Assembly: GCF_024713975.1 (NCBI RefSeq)
Contig: NC_091114.1
Span: 11,566,001-11,630,000, forward strand
Source: Paralichthys olivaceus
Taxonomy: Eukaryota; Chordata; Actinopteri; Pleuronectiformes; Paralichthyidae
DNA: 64,000 bases
Direction: 5' to 3'
Shown here: piece after piece, positions 58,779 through 64,000 of the stretch
Layout: every line of letters begins with the position of its first letter
Position numbering within the stretch: position 1 is the first letter of the stretch
Notes under the pieces: generated by a model
Databases searched by the model: none
What the model saw: only the letters and a program-made list of their open reading frames with translations
What the model was told of the DNA's origin: nothing
Made by a program: the position numbers and the translations under genes

Positions 58779-60639
58779 AGAGGTGGGTGGTCTGTCACAC
58801 ACGGTTTTCAAAATAGAAATACAAGAGTCAGCTGTATGTAAATACGACCCCACTGTGTTACTATGAATGAAATGCATAGACAAACCTTTCCAGCCATTAA
58901 GAGACTGAAATAAAATCCAAGTAATTAAAGCTAAGATACAAATATTTTTACCAAAATGAGGTAAATACATAAAATAAAACATGAAATATGTCAAGTGTGA
59001 TTGAGTTTGTGTCCTTGGAGCAAGTTTATATAGCAGAGCAAAGACTATAAACTATAAAAGGTAAAGTTCAATACATAAACTGAATACTAATATATCAGTA
59101 TGTACAGTAAAGTGGTGTTCTTTTTATATCGATTTCACAATTTTACTAGTAGCTGCTTTAAATGTCACAATGAAGTAATGCTAAACTAAATTAAGAGAGG
59201 TGAAAACTCTAAATAATTTGCTCTCTAGGTGTTATCATATAAAAATTAACACATTTACTCAAAACCAAAGCAAAGTGTGAAAACTGGGGCTAAATGAACT
59301 GTATCATGGTGTTTTTTTAATATTATTATTAAGGATTGTTTTGAAATATAAGGTTGTTTAATTTAGGGACTGGATTGTGAATATATCAGATTTACTTTGA
59401 GTTTTGTGTTATTGGTTTATTTTCTCTAAATACGGTACCTTGTTGTTTACCACTCTGAGCAACAGTTATATGAAGGTTAAGCGCTCGCTTATTATTATTT
59501 TGCGGTTCATGAGATTTGGGTCAACTGTCCCTCTCCCATTACCCCCACCCAATCTATTCCTCTTCCTCCAACTCCAGCACCATGTTGGAGGCCCACTGCT
59601 CTCCCCAAGGCACATCTCCAAAGGGAAAAGTTTCACAACTGTCAATTATCATTTCTTTAATTTTTCTGCCAGTGAGTGAACAAACAACCAGAGCTGCTCC
59701 CTGGGATATCCTCACATCCTCCTCCTGCCAGAAGCTGTGTGCCATTTGCCCATATATGTCCAGAGTGCTCTGCGATCACAGGAAGAGGGAGTTGAGGCAG
59801 ATCTGTTATTGTTGCAGGAGCCATCAACACTTTGGCACCAACGGGAGGATTTGAAGTCAAAGCATGGCCTCAGTCCACATCATTATCAGATGAACAATAT
59901 ACTTCTAGGCAGGCAACCAGGAACCAACAAAACAAGGGGAATCCCTGTCTTTGTTCAGTGTGACAGGCAGTGACAGCAGTTAAATAGGTTCATCATCATG
60001 ATATTTAACAAAATTGACTTTGCTTTCGACTCCAGAAGTTGACTGAGTCTTTATATTTATCACAAACAGGGCCAAAGGGTCATGACGGCCGCTGACAGAC
60101 GAGGTAAGATGCAGGAAGTCACTATGAGCATTGCCCAGCCTTGCCAACGGGATAGACTCAATGGTTTCCGCCCATTGGTTAACCTGTTTAGTAATGTTCT
60201 CACTTTTCCTCAGCCCTCCCCCCATCCGTTCTTCTCACAATGCCTGGAAGTAGCCGAGACCCACATCTCCCTCTCTGTTTTCTTAATTGTTGTTTTCCTT
60301 ATGCTTTTTTTTTTTTTTTACTTTTAACAAAGCGGACATTTGATTCAACCTCCATCCAATCAAGTCAAAGCAGAAGGACACACACACACACACAAGCTCC
60401 TCGCCGCATGCAAACACTTCCGGTTCACATTTACAAAGGATTTATTTTAAATTCAGTCAAGTAGTTGGATTTTTATTCATTAGCTTAAAATAATACCATA
60501 TACAGTGGGTCGCATGCAATGTGTTCACATCAAGGATCCTTTATGTGCAATGATAAAGCACAGGGAGGAAAGAGAAGCTCCATGTGGGCTGAGGACAGAG
60601 GATGTCGCACCTTGTACAGATTGTCAAGCCCTATGTGGT

Positions 60640-60725
60640 AAACAGATGGATGGATAGATTCTTTATTTATTCCCATAGGGAAATTGGTTTCCAGCAATAA
60701 TCTCAGGGCATTTTCCACAAACCCA
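60640..60725 (-). mobile_element. LINE 3'-end fragment (TTTATTTATTCCC..GGGAAATT type)
   Basis: GGATGGATAGATTCTTTATT, then TTCCCATAGGGAAATTGG, matches the very common fish LINE 3' end that reads GATACTTTATTGATCCC..GGGAAATT. It is truncated and non-coding. Confidence 0.55.
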
Positions 60726-60844
60726 CATAGCAAAAAACATGCAAGAATATTAAGAGTTTACTGTAGGTGCTGTTCTCTGCAATACACGTGATGGAAAATG
60801 TAAATAACTATAGTTTGTTAGAACCTCCAACAAACCAAAGCTAC

Positions 60845-60902
60845 CCAGAACGTTCTTGGGTGAGGTGACAGTGCTAACCACTTAACCACTGTGCCGCTTC
60901 AT
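60845..60902 (-). mobile_element. Short fish dispersed-repeat fragment
   Basis: On the minus strand this reads GCGGCACAGTGGTTAAGTGG, then TTAGCACTGTCACCTCACCC and AAGAACGTTCTGGGT, the head of a well-known fish dispersed repeat. Only about 58 bases remain. Confidence 0.55.
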
Positions 60903-61423
60903 TGCAAACTGCATACACTATTATACATTGTAGGGTTGTAGAGTTGCAGCTGGAAATCAAATAAGGATTTTTCACTTTTAGCTTTCCTGCTGTAGATGCA
61001 GCACAAAACCAATCGCTGTGCATGTGCATTACTCAAAATAAAAATTATTTTCTGTCTCTGTATTAATCAAATATCCACTTTTCCAGCTTTTTCTGCATCA
61101 GCGCTTCTCTGATGATTCCCCTCATCCGTCCTCGAGGTCTCCTCCTGTGAAATACTTTGATGTAAAGGAAAACAGTTCACAGTTCATTTCTGCACAGCTC
61201 CAGCTCCTCTGTGAACCCAGAGGCTGCAGTCCGTCAGGATGAGGTAACTTTCCACTTGTTTTTGTAGTTATTGGTGACCTCTGAAACCCCCCAACTCCTC
61301 TCCCACCTCCCCATCTCCATTTCTCCTCCCTTGTCTTCTGCTCGCTTTATTGTTGACGGATGTCCTGCGCAGGCGTTTTTCATTCATGTTTTTTGAGCAG
61401 CCTCGCAGGATGCCTACATCAGT

Positions 61424-61441
61424 GTGTGTGTGTATGTGTGT

Positions 61442-61503
<62 letters not shown>
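61424..61503. repeat. (GT)n microsatellite, interrupted
   Basis: About 40 GT units with two AT interruptions near the start of the tract. Confidence 0.92.
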
Positions 61504-61506
<3 letters not shown>

Positions 61507-62289
61507 GTAGGGGGGATTGAAGGGCAGTTCCTGTACATCTGTCGGTCGCAGCTCTCCCGGTCAGGGCGGGGTAAAGGTTGTTTTTCAGCACCAGGAGAAG
61601 GTGTCTCCCATCCAGAACGATCGATTTTTGTCCTGCTTCCTTCCTCCTCATCCTCATAACACAACGCCTCTGCACTCAGGCAGCAGGCCAGAAGCTTCCG
61701 GACACTGTTGTGGAGCCTTTATTAATCCCCATTTACCTGAACCAGTCAACTCAGCAATGACACAGTTGCTCTTTGCAAACCACTGATTCTTATATTAAAG
61801 AAATACTCTTGCAAATTCAGGTGAAAGATTAAATCTTACACCAACATTTCAGAAACTTGTGGCAATCATTTATAAAGTTGCTTGATAAGACAGAATCTCA
61901 ATGATGAGGGGATTGCTTGTTTACGCCACAACGATTTCCAGCTTCCTGTCAGTCAGCTTCCTGTGAACCTGGAGAGGGGTGAAGGGTAGGAAAGCGTTGG
62001 TGGGGGAAGCCTGATGTTCTCTGGTTTACCCCTGGATAGCCAGGCACGTACCGCAGCTCCCCGAGGGGTCCTCGTATATATTTTCTCAACATGGCACACA
62101 AACACACTTTGCTTTCCTGCCATTACTTTGCTCAGAGCTATGGGGGTTTAGAAAAACTAATAGCTCACTAAAAATACTTGGAGCCTGGGCCGGGGCCTTT
62201 TTCCTGCGTTGCTTCCATGTGTGCACGTGGGCCATTGAGGAAGGAAGAAACCAGCAGCTCTGGTTGTACGGGGGCTTCCTGCGCAACAT

Positions 62290-62439
62290 TATAAAGAGTC
62301 CCCTCCCTGCAGTCTCCCTTCTCAGTGTCGGCCAGAGCCAGTGGAGGCTGCTCCACGTCTTTGACTGTAGACTGAACGCTGAGGCGAAGGGGTTTGACGT
62401 CCGCGTGGTGCACGTCAATTCTCGTCCCTGCTGGTCGGG
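62290..62439 (+). promoter_or_regulatory. bcl6b: bcl6b TATA box and non-coding exon 1
   Basis: TATAAAG lies at 62290-62296. A leader exon of roughly 62320-62439 ends in a donor (GTCGG followed by GGTGAGT). It has no start codon that continues into the protein. Confidence 0.5.
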
Positions 62440-62780
62440 GTGAGTTGGAAAACTGTTTTCTTTTTATATTTTTCATTGTTAGTCTGTTTGATAACTGCTT
62501 GGGTTGGTTTTTAAGATGATTTTCTCTGTATTTGATTGATCCTGTATAGTTTGAAAAAGTGATCACTCTTTTTTTCAAATGAGGGTATCCACATATTTGA
62601 ATTTAAATGTATATTTGATGTTAGAAATGGTTGAATATTTGCATTTTTTCATATTTAATATCTTGCTTGCTATCTGAAATTATCACTTTGCTGTTTGTCA
62701 ACTCCACTGTTATCTATACTATTAATAACAGTAAGGATCAAGTGGATTAAGTTTGAATTTCCTTGTTTGTCCTCATGCAG

Positions 62781-62858
62781 GTACGAGTAGGGAGCTGGTC
62801 TCACCTAACAGATGTGTCTGGGACACTCCAGTCTATTTATTCTTTCATTTACACACAG
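62781..62858 (+). other. bcl6b: bcl6b non-coding exon 2
   Basis: The acceptor CATGCAG ends at 62780 and the donor ACACAG followed by GTAGGT begins at 62859. The 78-base exon is part of the 5' UTR; the reading frame starts in the next exon. Confidence 0.5.
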
Positions 62859-62958
62859 GTAGGTTTTCATTTAGGGCCTCTGAATCCAGATTGTCACACA
62901 TTCTTAAATCCCAAAGTTGCACTTTATATTTCCTTTATCTTCTAAATTTCAGACAAGC

Positions 62959-64000
62959 ATGATGGAAGTATTGGGAGGATACAGGAGCGACAGGGACCAG
63001 GAGCTGAGGGCAGAGGGATACGTGAAGGAGTTCACTCGCCACTCCAACGACGTGCTGCTGAACCTGAACGAATTGCGGCACCGCAACATCCTGACTGACT
63101 TCACCCTGGTGGTTGGGAACGTGCAGCTACGGGCGCACTGTGCTGTGCTGGTAGCCTGCAGGTCGGTGCCACTTTAATCAAGAAACAAATAGTCCCTCTG
63201 CATTCTTATGTCAAAAAAGAGGCTTGAGTTGTTTTTCTGATTGGTGCCATTTTAAAATGACTATTTATCTGATGACAATGTGTAATGAATAATATTTTTC
63301 TTTTATGACACAATCCTTAGTAATGATGTCTTTCATCTCCTCCTCTGGTTGACTCACACTTCCCTTCCCTCTGATGCTTCTCTGCCACTTCTTCCTGCTC
63401 AATTGTCTTCTCTCCATCTTTTTTTCCTCCATTTCTAGCAAAGCAGTTTTGCGATGAATCCATAAAATGCAGATACATTGAAAATCTTACTTAGAATATT
63501 TCTACCTTCCTCTCTCTCAGTGGCTTCTTCTACTCGCTGTACTCCCGCCGTGTGCTGCTCCAGGGGCGTGGTGTTGGTGGTAGTGGGGAGCAGCTCATGA
63601 CCGTGTCCCTCCCCAACACCTTGGATCCGTCCAGCGTCTCCCTGCTGCTCGAATTCATGTACACCTCCCGCCTCCCTCTGACCCCGAGCATTGTCCCCGG
63701 GGTGCTCGCTGTGGCGACCTACCTGCAGATGGACCACGTGGCCGAGACCTGCAGGGATTTCATGCACCTGCACTGGTGAGGGGCTGGAAAAAAAACGTCT
63801 GTCGTCAAAACATCTATATTACTGTGATTTTATTGCTAAGAAGTAAATCCATCTTTTGACTTGGGTGATCCCTGTTTTTCAGCAGGGAGAATACAAGTGC
63901 AAGACACTTACGATTGGAGCTGGACTCCAATGTGTCTGTCGCCTCTGTGGCCCCTAAAGGAGGAGATCTGCCTCATCCAGGACCAATGGCAGCAGCAACA
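62959..64000 (+). CDS. bcl6b: BCL6B (BAZF) transcriptional repressor, 5' part, cut by window end
   Basis: A BTB-zinc-finger repressor acting in the nucleus. Exons: 62959-63161 (exon begins 62953), 63521-63775 and 63883 to the window end; frames join. After a short N-terminus the protein reads [60 protein letters not shown] and [10 protein letters not shown]-like ([14 protein letters not shown]). This is the BTB/POZ domain, and the GYV(R/K)EFTRHS start is closer to BCL6B than BCL6. A few variable residues follow before the cut; the C2H2 zinc fingers must lie to the right. Two ATG codons stand in tandem at 62959; the first is used. The mammalian protein is about 480 aa, so roughly two thirds is missing here. 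Confidence 0.88.

Larger units (their letters stand above)
58780..62280. other. Intergenic region between trip6 and bcl6b
   Basis: The two genes diverge from here. No coding exon was recognised. The stretch contains degraded repeat fragments near 60.65 and 60.87 kb and a GT tract at 61.4 kb, listed separately. Confidence 0.5.

Noticed and set aside
59500-59900. Possible decayed gene at 59.5-59.9 kb
   Set aside because: Frames are open on both strands, but no motif or splice structure could be recognised, so no feature was called.

Overview
The window is nuclear DNA of a ray-finned (teleost) fish. Evidence: compact multi-exon genes with short introns, egg-envelope genes of the ZPAX type, a fish-style somatostatin precursor, long CA/GT microsatellites, and retroelement families typical of fish (a CR1/L2/Rex1-type LINE, a BEL/Pao gag relic, short LINE/SINE tails).

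Layout. (1) 1-1.3 kb: decayed BEL/Pao gag. (2) 1.9-2.8 kb: GC-rich promoter-like block with a 14-bp minisatellite. (3) 2.87-6.42 kb: almost full-length LINE on the minus strand with an intact 987-codon ORF. (4) 8.0-22.1 kb (+): arhgef15 (ephexin-5, a RhoA exchange factor) with one non-coding and 15 coding exons, read in frame to 1043 codons; intron 1 holds a large near-perfect hairpin. (5) 22.1-24.1 kb (-): a SAP25-like Sin3/HDAC subunit gene, tail-to-tail with arhgef15. (6) 25.2-46.4 kb: four ZPAX-type egg-coat genes, called here A (-), B (+), C (-) and D (-). A and B share a divergent promoter. B and C form an inverted duplicate. D is an older paralogue. (7) 49.1-49.9 kb (+): a two-exon somatostatin gene whose SS-14 has Arg instead of Lys at position 4. 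(8) 52.6-58.6 kb (-): trip6, three LIM domains, with non-coding leader exons. (9) 62.3 kb to the end (+): the 5' part of bcl6b, with two leader exons and the BTB domain, cut by the window edge.

The most unusual region is the ZPAX cluster. B and C differ by about 15-20% in some exons but are almost identical, introns included, in two blocks (promoter to intron 2, and exon 8 to exon 15). This is the mosaic expected from gene conversion between inverted copies. A truncated spare copy of gene A's promoter lies beyond gene C and marks a duplication breakpoint. All four genes appear to encode a ZP-N module without the following ZP-C half. Human orthologues of the non-ZP genes lie in two places, 7q22 (SAP25, TRIP6) and 17p13 (ARHGEF15, BCL6B).

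Reading frames were joined by hand across introns. Total coding length is a multiple of three for arhgef15, sap25, all four ZPAX genes, sst and trip6, which supports the models. The 5' and 3' UTR limits are mostly inferred.
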